NCBI RefSeq assembly: GCF_020184175.1
Contig: NC_065532.1
Location: forward strand, 3,968,001-4,032,000
Direction of reading: 5' to 3'
From: Aphis gossypii
Taxonomy: Eukaryota; Arthropoda; Insecta; Hemiptera; Aphididae
DNA length: 64,000 nucleotides
The translations under genes were made by a program, and so were the position numbers. Below the pieces are notes generated by a model. That model did no database searches. It saw only the letters and a program-made list of their open reading frames with translations, and was not told where the DNA came from. Positions within the stretch are counted from its first letter, which is position 1; each line of letters opens with the position of its first letter. Below, in pieces: positions 1-12,089 of this stretch.

Positions 1-1421
1 AAGTACCTGACACTACAGAATGGGAGACGTTATTCCATTTTTTTCATAAATGATTCAACTTTTCAATTGAATAAAATATTAAAACAAAACATAAAATATC
101 AATAAAGTACCTAACTTTGCAGTGAATGTTTAAAACAAGTTATAACAGAAAAATAAATCAAATAATAATCGAATCTTCGATAGAGAAAAATAATAAATTA
201 TAAAATATAAAAATTATGAATATAGGGATCAGCGCATAAGCAGATTGTTTTTCCTGATCATCTTGACATGTATTGCACACAATATATAATGTAGTTTTTC
301 TTATTTTCTGGCTACGATACATTCTACTTATTTTTCTAATAGGTACTTTCTGAACTAAGTGCAGCATTTATATACTTAGATTTCTTTGAAGACTAGAGCG
401 GTTTATGTTCGAAATACCAAGTAAAGTGGTCGGCAGTTTATTCGAAGCCATATAATGCATCATTACATCATCCCAGTATTTAATGAGACATCCTATTATA
501 AATTATAATTTGTTTTCAATGCTCTTACAATTGCTTATGAGGTCGATCATTATTTTCGATAATTTTTTCGCTACATTTTTGAACTATAGACTGCGTGAAC
601 AGATACCAGGTGTGTGATTCACGTCAAATTATTGCAGCAAAAACATTGCGGTAATATCGCTATTTATTAAAAATTAAAAGTTAAAAGTCTTAAATAGTCG
701 TACATACTATAATAACATCAATATAAATTAAATAGCCAATGTTGGTACTGAAAATTATAAACAATTCCACATAAATAGCCGTCAACGACCTACATTTGTA
801 GCTTCATGTAATTAGTAAATAATTCTTTTTATTTTTTTCCCTTGAATGGCTCAAACCCTGCAATATATTTTTCGATTTTAAAACGGTTTAAACTTTTTTC
901 TGTTTTTAGTGAATTTATAAATTTTAGATTGGAGGGTGGATGACACGACTTAATATAGAATTGGAATAATTATGTCAACTTTCAATAGAATTATTCGTTC
1001 ACGGAACATCATGTGCAATCATTGAATAACAATTCCAATCGTCTATTAAAGGTCTCTTCTGTATGTTCTATGACATAGTCTTCCGTTTCACGTATCCTCA
1101 AAATAATTGATTAAGTTGGATAAAATCTCATCATTTGGTTAGTGAAATTCAGATTCTAGTTATGCTTATACAATGCAGTTATTATATCTTTGGGTGCTGC
1201 AAATTTTCTTAAAGTAAAAGAAAAATCTGAATCATATAAATATCTTTTTTGAATTTCATTGGATGGTATATATGATGCTAAATAGTAAATACTTTAATAT
1301 AAATAAAAAACAACTTTTTATATTAATTGATGTAAATACTGATTTCACAGCATTCATTGCTCCTTTTTCGTAATCAAACATGAAGAATTTAATGTTGAGT
1401 TATAGGTGTACAATTTTGAAT
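1..1421. repeat. Direct repeat copy A (>=1.4 kb, MULE-derived)
   Basis: This stretch is repeated almost base for base at 7410-8830. By eye the copies differ by two compensating single-base indels: a C-run near 270/7680 and 'cttaaatag' versus 'cttaatag' near 690/8100. The right edge is sharp: identity ends at 1421/8830, just after 'caattttgaat'. The left edge is unknown because the window starts inside the repeat. The minus strand carries a broken MULE-like transposase (see 1010-1384). Flanking bases differ between copies, so this is not a simple tandem array. A recent duplication, two recent insertions of one element, or an assembly artefact could all explain it. Confidence 0.93.
1010..1384 (-). 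pseudogene. Decayed MULE-type transposase fragment (copy A)
   Basis: Read on the minus strand from about 1378, the sequence gives FDYEKGAMNAVKSVF followed by INIKSCF. This matches the shape of the MULE/FLYWCH-associated transposase block, D-F/Y-E-x-A-x-x-A-x-x-x-x-F followed by G-C-x-F-H. Here the Gly and His of the last motif are missing. Downstream, further pieces (DSDFSFTLRKFAAPKD near 1160-1260, and EDYVIEHTEETFNRRLEL near 1020-1110) continue the family pattern across stops and frame changes. It cannot make an active enzyme. The family call rests on motif recognition only. Confidence 0.6.
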
Positions 1422-3207
1422 GTTATACAATATACATAGGTACTCGATAACACCGCAACTCCTTGTAACATCGCAGTACACGTAACCTAACTTAAACTTA
1501 TTTTTATGTACATACTGTGACAAACGCACGTGTAAATAATAATTCCGTGTAAAATAAACAGTCATTTTTCGTTAACTAATAATATTAGTGCTTGCTTCTT
1601 TCTATCTTGTTAGTACCTTAAGTACTAAATGTTTCTTAATAAAAATATATTTATTATTTCAGACATTATAATATTGACTATTTACAATTTCCGTAATATT
1701 ACGTAATAATTCATTATTTATTTTATTGTGGATTTATGATAATAACATGATTTAGAAGTTTTTATTTGTTCTCTATCTGAGTTTATCTATCGTTTATTAC
1801 ATTACTTAAAAAATATATAAAATAAGTTAAAGTGTGAGAAGGTTGTTCGTCTGAAAATTTAGATTAAATATAGTAAAAATAATACTAGTACCAATTATGC
1901 TAATAGCGCCAAAAAATTGTATGATAAGTGATTATAATAACAATATTATTATATGGTCTTTGGGAAATTCGAATACTAATATTAAAGTCGATGTAATTTT
2001 GGTGGTGAATAGTGTACAGTTCGCAAGATATACTTTTTACTTTTTAGGTCTTTAACACACTTAGTGCGTACTGTACATCACTAAATAACATTATTTACTA
2101 CTATTTTCTAAAATGGTTCGCTTAGCTACTTCTGGATACACATTTTTTGTTGTTACTAAATAAACCTTTGAATATCGTCACACAATATACATTTATATTA
2201 TTCTTACACGCTATTATTAATTTATAGAACATACATATAAAATATGATTACTTAATGTTAAAGGTAAGATGTTCTAACACAAACTTACTTTATCAAATTA
2301 AAAACTAAGTTTTGTTAGATAAATTTTACTATTTTAATAGACTACAATGTAAGTTTAATTTCGAGTACAGCAAAAATAACAGGACAAAATACAAACATTT
2401 GTACGATCGCATTATTGTAAAATCAATACCTACATCCAACGCTCCGCTTCGAATATAAAATAAATCCTAAAAATTAGAATCTAATATAATCATTCTCAGT
2501 ATTTGTATTTGTAATGATTTAAAATTATGTAAATAAAAAATAATCTCAAAAAACTTAATTGATAAATACTTACTTTTAAAAACATCACCCTGTATTGTAA
2601 ATTACCTGGCAACACCTGCAGTATTAAACAATTCGGTGCAAATCATTTGCGCCCATCACACCTTTTGTATAGCCCACTTGCCCCCAAAATCACAACTCAT
2701 TTGAGCCCAAATTATTTTTAGTAAAAATGTGTTAAGCCCGTGCAACATTGCCAAACTGTATTTTGAAATATAAGCAATACTATTTAGTACTTACCTTAAT
2801 AGCTAATACTAATACTTATTACCTTATAAAGTTAAAACTATTGAACAATTAATTTTCCCGTTTTAAGTATTTTTAATTTTAACGTTACAGAGTAAACTTA
2901 CAGAACGTTATATGATATAGTTATATTATTATTGGGTGTAAATTTCCACTATCGATTTGGGCTAACCTTCTGAACACCACAAACTACAAATTTTACAGTG
3001 TCTTTCCACAAGAATTTTAATTCACAATTTTATTCACCTACATTAGTAATTGGAGGACTAATGTAGTAATGTTATTGAAAATTGAAAATTAATTCAAGTG
3101 GAAACTTATTTAAAAAATAAAGGAAGTAAATTAAGGCACCTAGACGAAATGAAAAAAAGTAACGTATAGAATTTGCATGTACAATTTAGACTGAATATAA
3201 AATAAAA
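1422..3207. other. AT-rich intergenic DNA with repeat debris
   Basis: There is no coding region. A stretch at about 2083-2170 is a diverged relative of about 7018-7105. Both contain a block of the type 'ctactattt.ctaaaa.ggtt' followed by 'ggatac.ca'. At about 2410-2455, 'attgtaaaatcaatac' plus 'cttcgaat' resembles the 3' tip of the interspersed family whose longer copy ends near 23506. At about 2632-2652 there is a near-perfect small palindrome, GGTGCAAAT-C-ATTTGCGCC, followed by several '...GCCC' variants. Nothing else is recognisable. Confidence 0.55.
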
Positions 3208-4060
3208 TAGTGGGTACCACTCTGCTGTACATTATGTTCCGTGTGGAACACTATTGTAGAATATTATAGGAGTGTTAAATTTGAATCCAATGATAGGTAT
3301 CATTGCAAGCGAAAAACGATTCTGAACGAAGATGATTTGTCAGCCTAGTATATAATTTCCAATGGTTGGTAAAAAATGAAGTTTATGTTTTAATGTCCCG
3401 AATACACCAAAATTTAAGTTCTTTCATAATTATTATGAGCTAAGCTTATGAAAAATCTTGTATTAAATTTTCTACTCTCAGCTACTTATACAAACATTTT
3501 TATGAATTATACCTATAAAATAATTTGCAAATATTCATGGTTTTGAAGAATTTTTGTCAGTATTTGAACTTCAAATGCTAATAAAAAAAAGATGTGCCTA
3601 TGTATTTTTATAATTTTTTAATCACTATAAGAATAACTTACGAGGAGCTTTTTATTAAATTTTCAAGTGTTTTTACTCGGCCAAAAAATTTGTATCGATG
3701 ATACTTCAAAAAAAAATTTCTCAGAAAAATCAAAAATTAATAATAATAATATAAACATGTGGTGAACATTTCAAGTATTTACAGTGATTAGTTTATTAGT
3801 TATAACCATTTAAAAAAATCGATTTGGTCGAAAACTGGTTTTGAGTAAAAATTCCCGTTTTTCCATCACTTTTTTTTGCTTTTCACGATTTTTTTGAAAA
3901 CTGTTGGAAAATGTTGACTTTTGACCTCTATAATACATCAATGATATTCACTTTGCCATCGGAAACCACCCCCAAAGCCTAAAATCGAAGCATTATTTTG
4001 ACTAGTTATGCTGTACACAGACACAAAAAAAAAACACATCATTGTAGAAAAAGTTTAAAA
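3208..4060. repeat. Aphid interspersed repeat, copy 1 (incomplete)
   Basis: This region is homologous along its length to 22235-23510. Both begin with 'gtgggtacc.ctctgctgtac', continue with 'aaaaacgattctgaac' and 'agatgatttgtcag', share long T/A-rich blocks with 'tcactataagaataac', and end with 'ctagttatgctgtacacag' followed by an A-run. This copy is shorter, lacks part of the middle, and stops before the 'cttcgttcagaatc' end seen in copy 2. No protein is encoded. The superfamily is not determined. Confidence 0.85.
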
Positions 4061-4408
4061 CATGTATAAGCTATAATTTTAAGTTCATGTAGGAACTTAG
4101 ATATGCATACACCTGAATGATGATTTTTTCTTATTATATCTCTAGTGGGAACATAAACTTAATTAATAAAATATAGATGTCATTATCTATTATAAATAGC
4201 GATAATTTTAATTTTATTTTTCGTCTCTTTGATGGCTGATAGAATTTTTACTGTTCTTCACACGGATAAAATGATTGTTAGTTTATTCAAATATTTTATA
4301 TAATTTAGATTAGAAGTGAATCCATATTCATACAAAACATAATTCCTACTGATATTATGCTATGCGGTTAACATAGTTATTAAATCTATTCTTAATAACT
4401 CTACTGCA

Positions 4409-4615
4409 CTGCCGTCACTAGTCAAGGTTATTCGTCTTGGGCGTCCTCAAATAAACAAACCACGACCGATAAAAGACGTGTTTAATCCTATATCTGATGC
4501 ATTCGATATTCTCAAGAATAAAAATAATCTCTCTTCCGATCATCCAACTATTAGTGTAAGCTCTGATCGCACTCAAAATCAAAGAGACTATTTGCTGAAG
4601 TTACGTGAACAATAA
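4409..4615 (+). pseudogene. Non-LTR retrotransposon ORF1 (gag-like) C-terminal remnant
   Basis: An open stretch of 68 codons ends at a TAA at 4613-4615. It contains VIRLGRPQ, KPRPIKDVF, and DRTQNQRDYLLKLREQ near the end. These are hallmarks of the tail of ORF1 proteins in arthropod Jockey/I-like elements, where D-R/K-T-x-x-Q-x-x-Y-(L/F) lies just before the C-terminus. The upstream part of ORF1 is not recognisable. ORF2 of the same element follows on the same strand, so this is the left part of one LINE copy. Confidence 0.75.
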
Positions 4616-4739
4616 ATTGACTACGCGTTCATCAAAGGGCGAATTTGGATTGACAATTGATCCAAACAATCATTTGCTAATGGTGTACACAAAATTATAA
4701 ATAAATCTGAGTTTGTTAATAATTTTTCGCATAATAAAA

Positions 4740-5875
4740 ACCATTTTTTTGAATTTACACATTATTCACCAAAATGTTAGAGGTCTTAAAACTAAATTAA
4801 ATTATTTTCGTAATGCTGTAACCTAACTATAGCCCTACAAATTAACTGAGACCTGGTTGAATGTAAATATTTTTGATGCAGAATTAGGATTATTTAATTT
4901 TAATATATTTAGATCAGATATAGAGTAAATAGTCATCAAGTTAAAGAAGGAGTGGTTTTATTAGCTATTCATCAGAAGTATTGTTGTATGCGTATTCCTA
5001 CTAAAAATATATGTGATATTGATCAAGTCTTTGTTTTAGTAAAACTTAAATACTATATTGTATTATTGGTTTGTGTTTATATACCCCCAAATTCTCATAT
5101 TAATGTTTTGTGAATTGGTCGAAAATGTTGGATTATTGTACTCAAATTTAAAAATCTTAATTATTGGTGATTTTAACTTAGCTTCAGGTTCGAGGTTAAA
5201 AAATAATTCAATGCTGAATCCTACATATGAAGTTCTTAAAAACAGTTTTATAAACTTACTAGATCTCACTCAATGTAATGATGTTGCAAAATTTCGTCAA
5301 GATGTTCTAGGCTTAATTTTTTCTGATTGCCTCATCAATAATATACGCGTTGGTATTTCATTAACCCCTCAATTCGATGCTTATCGCCCTCCTTTAAAAT
5401 TTATTTGTAACCCTGAAAGCCCAGAAACTACGGTTGAGTCTTCCACTTCTATCATCTACAATTTAAATGCTTGTAATTTTGATGATTTAAGTAAATTTTA
5501 TATCAATTAGATTTTAAAATAAATTTTCAAAATCTAAGTTTGGAAAGTGTCTTATGAAATTATTTTCCACTCATTTGACATTCATGTAGGTACCGAAAAT
5601 TAAATTAAGTTCAAGTTTTTAAAATAATATTTCTTGGTCGAATCCTTCTCTAAGAAATTATATTAATCTGAAAAAGATAGCGCATAAAAAATTTAAATTA
5701 ACAAACTCTCAAAACAATTATTCTATTTTTTCCGAACTTCGTAGGAAATGTAAAAGTCTGACGCAAATAGCCTATTCAAATTACATTATTAAAATTAAAA
5801 ACAACATAAATAAGAACATGAAATCATTTTGGAAATATATCTAGTCATTAAAATCGAATAAATCGAATAAGTTAG
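4740..5875 (+). pseudogene. Jockey/I-like LINE ORF2, endonuclease and linker, decayed
   Basis: Across several frames and stops the + strand gives the ordered motifs of an APE-type endonuclease domain. These are HQNVRGLKTKL near 4765, ETWL and a D-x-E-L-G-L-F block near 4850-4915, GVVLLAI near 4950, VYIPPNS near 5080, and IIGDFNL near 5160. The linker follows with NPSLRNYINLKKIAHKKFK near 5640 and RRKCKSL with NMKSFWKYI near 5740-5840. A 150-codon open stretch at 5058-5510 belongs to this relic and is not a host gene. The reverse transcriptase domain is absent: the element breaks off near 5875, and an opposite-strand LINE begins about 200 bp further on. Confidence 0.85.
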
Positions 5876-6072
5876 TCAAGTAACTACTAGTTGTAAAGGT
5901 GTAAAGTATTTTTCTGGGCGAGCACTTGGTAAGGTAAAATGTAAATAATTTTTAACATCAATAATATATTGCGGAATATAGATGTCCTATGAACATAGAC
6001 TTCCATTAATGACTAATAGAGAGTGTAATTTTTGTTCGAATTCATATGATTTATATTTTGCCAAAGCCTCTT

Positions 6073-6715
6073 TTAGTGAGTTAGCGAGTTTATTATAAGC
6101 TGTTTTGTGAGATGGAAGCCTAGTGACAGGGTATTAATAGCTCTAGCTCTTCGTTTTTCTACTATTAGGCAGCGAATTTGATCAGATACTATTGAGTAAT
6201 TATTTTTAAAATTATGTGTTTTATTAGGCTTGGTGGCTTCCCAAGCAGCGCTGATTGTATTTGCATAGTAAGTTATTTGCCGCTTCATAGATATCATGAT
6301 TTGACTTAGGTTTAATTTTTAAATCAATTCGTTGATTAGGCTATTTTGAAATTCAAGATGGCCAGTTAAAGGAGAAAAAAGTCTAGGTGGTTCAACTCGT
6401 ACAAAAACAGTGGTGGACACATTGAGTATAACAGATGAATGATCAGAATTTAAATCTAAAATGTTATAAGTTAGACAGTGTAAATTACTAAGAATTTTAG
6501 TGACAAATATATCTAAAATATCAGGTTTTTTAGCTAGGGAAGAAGGCCCATAGGTAGGGCCCGGTGGTGCAAGTATATTGAATTATTTGTGTTGACAAAA
6601 TTATTTAAGACAATTCCACGAGGGTTATTTGTGCGACAACCCCAAGCATTGTGTTTAGAATTAAAGTCGAAACCAATGATAAAATTATTTTTAATTGTAT
6701 TGAAGTAATCTGCAA
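6073..6715 (-). pseudogene. Second LINE ORF2 endonuclease remnant (minus strand)
   Basis: On the minus strand, near 6700-6610, the sequence reads FIIGFDFNSKHNAWG and then NNPRGIVL. This is the endonuclease motif of Jockey-like elements (G-G-D-F-N-A-K-H-x-x-W-G ... N-P-R-G), with one Gly changed to Phe. Further on, 6297-6073 holds an open stretch with SDQIRCLIVEKRRARA, matching the linker after the endonuclease. The segment between is broken by stops. It belongs to a different family from the plus-strand LINE at 4409-5875 and faces it tail to tail. RT and RNase H parts are not present. Confidence 0.8.
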
Positions 6716-7409
6716 ACGTCAGCTTTACTTTAAATACTAAAAAAAAATTAAGAAATAAGTTAAAATAAGTAAAAATAACGTTGTGCTAAAATAATCAAAA
6801 AAAAAAAAAAAATTATGATCATAATAATATTAATATGCTTTATAATATGTGTGCACTTTTGTAAAATGTGTAGGTAGGTGTACCAATTTAATCGATGTAG
6901 GTAAGGTGGTGTAATAGATATTGTTTGATACGCAATTACATAAAATTGTTAAGCCTTCGCCACTGCAGATGTGTACTAGATACTACAATATAATACTATA
7001 TAATTTAACATAACATAACAACAACATTAGTTACTACTATTTGCTAAAACGGTTTACTTAGCTGCTTTTGGATACGCAATTTTTTTTGTTTTTATCGAAT
7101 AAAACTTACTGACTACTGTATAATATATTAAAATGTGTGAAACTTTAAAACTTTAAAATTTACTGTATTTTTTAATAAATAGGTAGATAAAATTGCATTG
7201 TTGATATTATTAATAATTATTATAAATGCACATTATATAATTAATATAATAATACTAAATATATATAGGTAATATCTATAGTTATATAATATAAACCTTA
7301 TTTTATGAAGTTAAAATTAATTTATTATTTTAACTAAAGTTGATATCATTTTCATCAACTAACAAAGAAATCATTATCCATAACGAATACAGTAACATTT
7401 CTCACTTTT
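6716..7409. other. AT-rich spacer with diverged repeat
   Basis: There is no gene. The segment at about 7018-7105 is an old relative of about 2083-2170, with 'ttactactatttgctaaaa' matched by 'ttactactattttctaaaa'. It contains a run of 15 A near 6800. The border with repeat copy B is at 7410. Confidence 0.5.
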
Positions 7410-8830
7410 AAGTACCTGACACTACAGAATGGGAGACGTTATTCCATTTTTTTCATAAATGATTCAACTTTTCAATTGAATAAAATATTAAAACAAAACA
7501 TAAAATATCAATAAAGTACCTAACTTTGCAGTGAATGTTTAAAACAAGTTATAACAGAAAAATAAATCAAATAATAATCGAATCTTCGATAGAGAAAAAT
7601 AATAAATTATAAAATATAAAAATTATGAATATAGGGATCAGCGCATAAGCAGATTGTTTTTCCCTGATCATCTTGACATGTATTGCACACAATATATAAT
7701 GTAGTTTTTCTTATTTTCTGGCTACGATACATTCTACTTATTTTTCTAATAGGTACTTTCTGAACTAAGTGCAGCATTTATATACTTAGATTTCTTTGAA
7801 GACTAGAGCGGTTTATGTTCGAAATACCAAGTAAAGTGGTCGGCAGTTTATTCGAAGCCATATAATGCATCATTACATCATCCCAGTATTTAATGAGACA
7901 TCCTATTATAAATTATAATTTGTTTTCAATGCTCTTACAATTGCTTATGAGGTCGATCATTATTTTCGATAATTTTTTCGCTACATTTTTGAACTATAGA
8001 CTGCGTGAACAGATACCAGGTGTGTGATTCACGTCAAATTATTGCAGCAAAAACATTGCGGTAATATCGCTATTTATTAAAAATTAAAAGTTAAAAGTCT
8101 TAATAGTCGTACATACTATAATAACATCAATATAAATTAAATAGCCAATGTTGGTACTGAAAATTATAAACAATTCCACATAAATAGCCGTCAACGACCT
8201 ACATTTGTAGCTTCATGTAATTAGTAAATAATTCTTTTTATTTTTTTCCCTTGAATGGCTCAAACCCTGCAATATATTTTTCGATTTTAAAACGGTTTAA
8301 ACTTTTTTCTGTTTTTAGTGAATTTATAAATTTTAGATTGGAGGGTGGATGACACGACTTAATATAGAATTGGAATAATTATGTCAACTTTCAATAGAAT
8401 TATTCGTTCACGGAACATCATGTGCAATCATTGAATAACAATTCCAATCGTCTATTAAAGGTCTCTTCTGTATGTTCTATGACATAGTCTTCCGTTTCAC
8501 GTATCCTCAAAATAATTGATTAAGTTGGATAAAATCTCATCATTTGGTTAGTGAAATTCAGATTCTAGTTATGCTTATACAATGCAGTTATTATATCTTT
8601 GGGTGCTGCAAATTTTCTTAAAGTAAAAGAAAAATCTGAATCATATAAATATCTTTTTTGAATTTCATTGGATGGTATATATGATGCTAAATAGTAAATA
8701 CTTTAATATAAATAAAAAACAACTTTTTATATTAATTGATGTAAATACTGATTTCACAGCATTCATTGCTCCTTTTTCGTAATCAAACATGAAGAATTTA
8801 ATGTTGAGTTATAGGTGTACAATTTTGAAT
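7410..8830. repeat. Direct repeat copy B (>=1.4 kb, MULE-derived)
   Basis: This is the second copy of 1-1421 at a constant offset of 7409, apart from two compensating single-base indels. Its minus strand carries the same broken transposase (FDYEKGAMNAVKSVF read from 8787 downwards, spanning about 8419-8793). After 8830 the sequence diverges abruptly from copy A and leads within about 80 bp into the first visible odorant-receptor exon. The high identity contrasts with the heavy decay of the LINE relics between the copies, so the duplication is young. Confidence 0.93.
8419..8793 (-). pseudogene. Decayed MULE-type transposase fragment (copy B)
   Basis: This is the same fragment as in copy A, with the same stops and frame breaks. 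The inactivating changes therefore predate the duplication, which argues against two independent transposition events driven by this protein itself. Confidence 0.6.
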
Positions 8831-8911
8831 TTATGTAGTTTCCTGAGTACTTTAATTGTATAGTATTATAGCTTGCCTATACAATTATTTTAATTAAGTA
8901 AATATTTTCAG

Positions 8912-10618
8912 GTAAATTAAACAAAAAGGAAATTCAGAAAGAATTTGTATCAATCATCTTAGATTGTCAAACTGTTAATAAGTAAATATATTTTAATTTA
9001 AAATATTGTAATAGTGGCAATTGCCATTATTTTATGAGACTTAAATCACAAATAAAATTAATACTAATATTGTTAAAAAATCAACTACTTTGCTTGTTAA
9101 GTAGTAAGGTCAATGTAATGCAATTAAATTTAATTTAAAAAAAAAAAATATATATATATATATATCAAAAAATGGCAAATGTATACCTTAATATCTTATA
9201 CATAATTACACTTATTGTATTTTACATATACGAATGCCGCAACTAAGGTTTTTAGGGCTGAGGTGCAATACCAAATAGTAGGACCTCTTACTTTTCAAAA
9301 TTTCACAAAATATTTGCATAAAAAATCTATTTATATATGTAAACGTTGAGTATCTAGCACCATTGAAATTTCTTTTTAACTGAAAAAGTACAAACTTACG
9401 CTAGATAAGAATGGTTGATACGTTTAAAATTATAATGAAAAAATTAAATATTTATGTTTTTCATATGTTTTCATTTTGTATATATACTTACATATTTACA
9501 CTAATCACTATTATACAAAATAGTAAATACATTTCTAGTTAAAATAAAGCAGTATCAACTAATAATGGAAAAAATACTGAAATTGTTAGAATTGTTTTAA
9601 AGATGTAGGTGATATGAAACAGAACATAATTAATATATGTTTTATTAATAGACACATATTATCTTTATTAATTTCTAATTTTCTGCGTAATAATTTTAAG
9701 TAATTTTCAATAGGGATCTTTTAATTCTTTACTGAGGGATGCAATGAACCCCCGGTAGTTGCGGCACTGGGCCATATACTTAATATATATATATATATTA
9801 AGATACTTATTCTCCCATTCTATTTGAAATTGTGTTTGAGAATTCATACTGTATTTTCATATATTGCATAACTACTAAGAAGTATTTACATTGGAGAAAA
9901 TTTTCAGCCAATTAAAAACAATATATGGGATTGCACGGCCAATTATTTTAATTTATATGGTAGGAGATTCAATAGGAATGATAACTATGCCTTTTTTAAT
10001 TGTGATGGTGAGATTATTTTTCATAATATCTTTATTATTATTAAGTCATTAAATTCTAAGGTTATTTCCAAATTAATTTATTATTATAATTTTATCTATG
10101 ATTTATGGTGAAATATTAATAATATGTACTACTTTAGTTTTATACTCAAGATAAATCAATTTTCAATTCTAATGTTATTGCTTTTTCGTGGACACTGTTA
10201 GTTGTTGGAATTCAATTATACATGTACTGTAGTTTACTTCAAAACGTAAACGAACGAGTAAAATATAAAAAAAATTTATTATTAAAAATCATGTGGTTTA
10301 ATCGATTAATTAATCTTTTTATTTGTAGAGAGAAAATATAAATTTTGGACTGTATAGTTGTGACTGGACAAGGCTGGATATTGAAATAAAAAAACTAATT
10401 TTGTTGGCAATGCGTATGAATAATTCAAATAATTTAAAAATTAATGTAACATTCACAAAATTTATTGATCTACCTATGTTTGCAAGTGTATGTATAAAAA
10501 TCAATATTAATTTATGCGTTAACAATAAATGAATTCTATTATTTTTCAGATTATAAGATCATCTTATAGCGTAACATCTGTTTTAATCAATTCAAATATT
10601 CATAAAATAAATAAATAG
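8912..10618 (+). CDS. Odorant receptor (7tm_6), C-terminal exons only
   Basis: Five exons with AG/GT borders and matching phases are visible: 8912-8981, 9908-10007, 10138-10257, 10329-10487 and 10550-10618 (TAG). The first leaves two bases (AA) and the second supplies the third (C); the other joins are phase 0. Together they give about 171 residues, against roughly 400 for a full receptor. Recognisable parts in order are EFVSIILDCQTVN, TIYGIARPIILIYMV (membrane segment), a second membrane segment with GIQLYMYC, then NFGLYSCDW, KKLILLAMRMNN and FIDLPMFAS. The C-terminus has SSYSVTSVL. The Y-x-x-x-W and L-L-x-M-x-x-N blocks are typical of the C-terminal core of insect odorant receptors, which are ligand-gated cation channel subunits used with Orco in sensory neurons. 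No 5' exons are seen: repeat B lies just upstream, and a transposon fills the intron 8982-9907. No stop interrupts the exons. It is either a truncated pseudogene or a gene whose 5' part was displaced. Confidence 0.78.
9232..9771. mobile_element. Non-autonomous hAT-like element in the receptor intron
   Basis: The ends form inverted repeats. Left is 'atgccgcaactaagg'; right is 'ccggtagttgcggcactggg', whose complement starts CCCAGTGCCGCAACTA. The flanks ACATATAC (9224-9231) and CCATATAC (9772-9779) agree at 7 of 8 bases, fitting an 8-bp target duplication as made by hAT elements. There is no transposase. It lies wholly inside the intron between the first and second odorant-receptor exons, so it does not itself break the reading frame. 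Confidence 0.72.
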
Positions 10619-12089
10619 TATTATATTTTCTGAATGTTTTAATAAAAATATTATAACATACATATAGTTCTGATCTAAACTTAAAAAAAATAGATTGGTA
10701 CCTATTTACTTTTAGTATTAGCTATATAATATTTTGAATAAAATTTAAGTATACAAAGTATCAACTGGCTCATTTATTATGTAGGTATTTAATTTGACAA
10801 CCATTTTTTTTTTTAATAATAATAATTTATGCTTTTAACAATAAAATATAATTTTTTTTTTTATCATAAATATTTACCTATTTGTTATATTTCTAGATTT
10901 GAAGTTAAATTGTGCTTGTGTGATTTATTGCTTGTTAGTTATAGGTACATAATAAGTGGCATCATAATCATCGTTATTGTTTGTCTGTTAATGAATAAAC
11001 ATTGAGCGGTAAAAAAAAGTCTAATAGTCACTGCCCGCAAAGACTTAACTAATGTCAAAACTAAGAATACCAGACTTGAAAATTCAAAATATGTGACTAA
11101 AAAATGAACAATGTCACAACGGTAATACATAAAATATAAAATGTAGCCTTCTACATGTTATACAATAAACAGTTATAACTTATAAGCATGGAATATGATA
11201 TACGACATAGGTACTTTTTATAATTATTATATTAACATTTTAACTCCTAAAGATCCGATAATTGCATCTTTGATTTTGAGCACTTCTGGATCCACAATTT
11301 GCTGAAATGCATAATTACTTAGGTACGTATAACATACCCTCCAGAAAATTCCTGGGCACACCACTGATAATACATTATACATACTATTATCTTATACAGT
11401 ATTTAAGTATATCTCATAGAGTATTATTACTCTTAAGTTTAAAGTCCAAGGTAAAACCGAAATCTTACGTAGTATAAAATCTACGATACAATTTATCATT
11501 TAATAACTAGATAGCGTATGTTTATAATGATTTCAAAATTGAAAATATTTATTTAAGAGATGTCGTTAGCAGTTTAACGTTAAATCGAATACTTATTCAC
11601 AAAACATAACAACTATCAACACTACTTAAAACTACTCATACGACATAAAGTAGTTGTATTGTAATTTGTATTCACTATTCAATATTCATACTATCTACAT
11701 AATACATAATATATGATAAATAAATTTGTTGCTAATTATTTATGAGCGGTTTATTGTTAAAACTATAGTAGTGGGTACCATAAGAAATCTGAAAACATAG
11801 GTACCTACTTGATGATGAAATTTATATGACGTAAATCAATTCACTCTTTCAAACGTTAAATTTTATCTTTTACTATTAAATTTGATTTAAAATGTAATAC
11901 TTGAAACACATTTAAACAGTGACTGTATAGTTAAAAGAAACGTTTAAGTGTTTAACAAAAATATTCAATACTTATCGTACCTATCCCCACAATGAATTGC
12001 ACAGTTGTCGGTTTTTCGCGTACAATTATTATTTCTGTTTAGTATAATGGTGTGTACAATAATCATGATAAAACAAATAAAAATTCAAC
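10619..12089. other. AT-rich intergenic DNA, one transposon tip
   Basis: No gene is visible. At 11341-11366, 'attcctgggcacaccactg' looks like the right tip of a hAT-type element (complement CAGTGGTGTGCCCAGGAAT). I could not find the matching left tip. Nothing else can be recognised. Confidence 0.45.

Noticed and set aside
5058..5510. 150-codon open frame as a host gene
   Set aside because: It contains IIGDFNL and is preceded by VYIPPNS and other LINE endonuclease motifs in broken frames, so it is a retrotransposon relic.
1..8830. Direct repeats as LTRs of one large LTR retrotransposon
   Set aside because: The interval holds oppositely oriented non-LTR relics and no gag-pol, and the repeats carry a MULE-like transposase fragment; I see no primer-binding or polypurine site.
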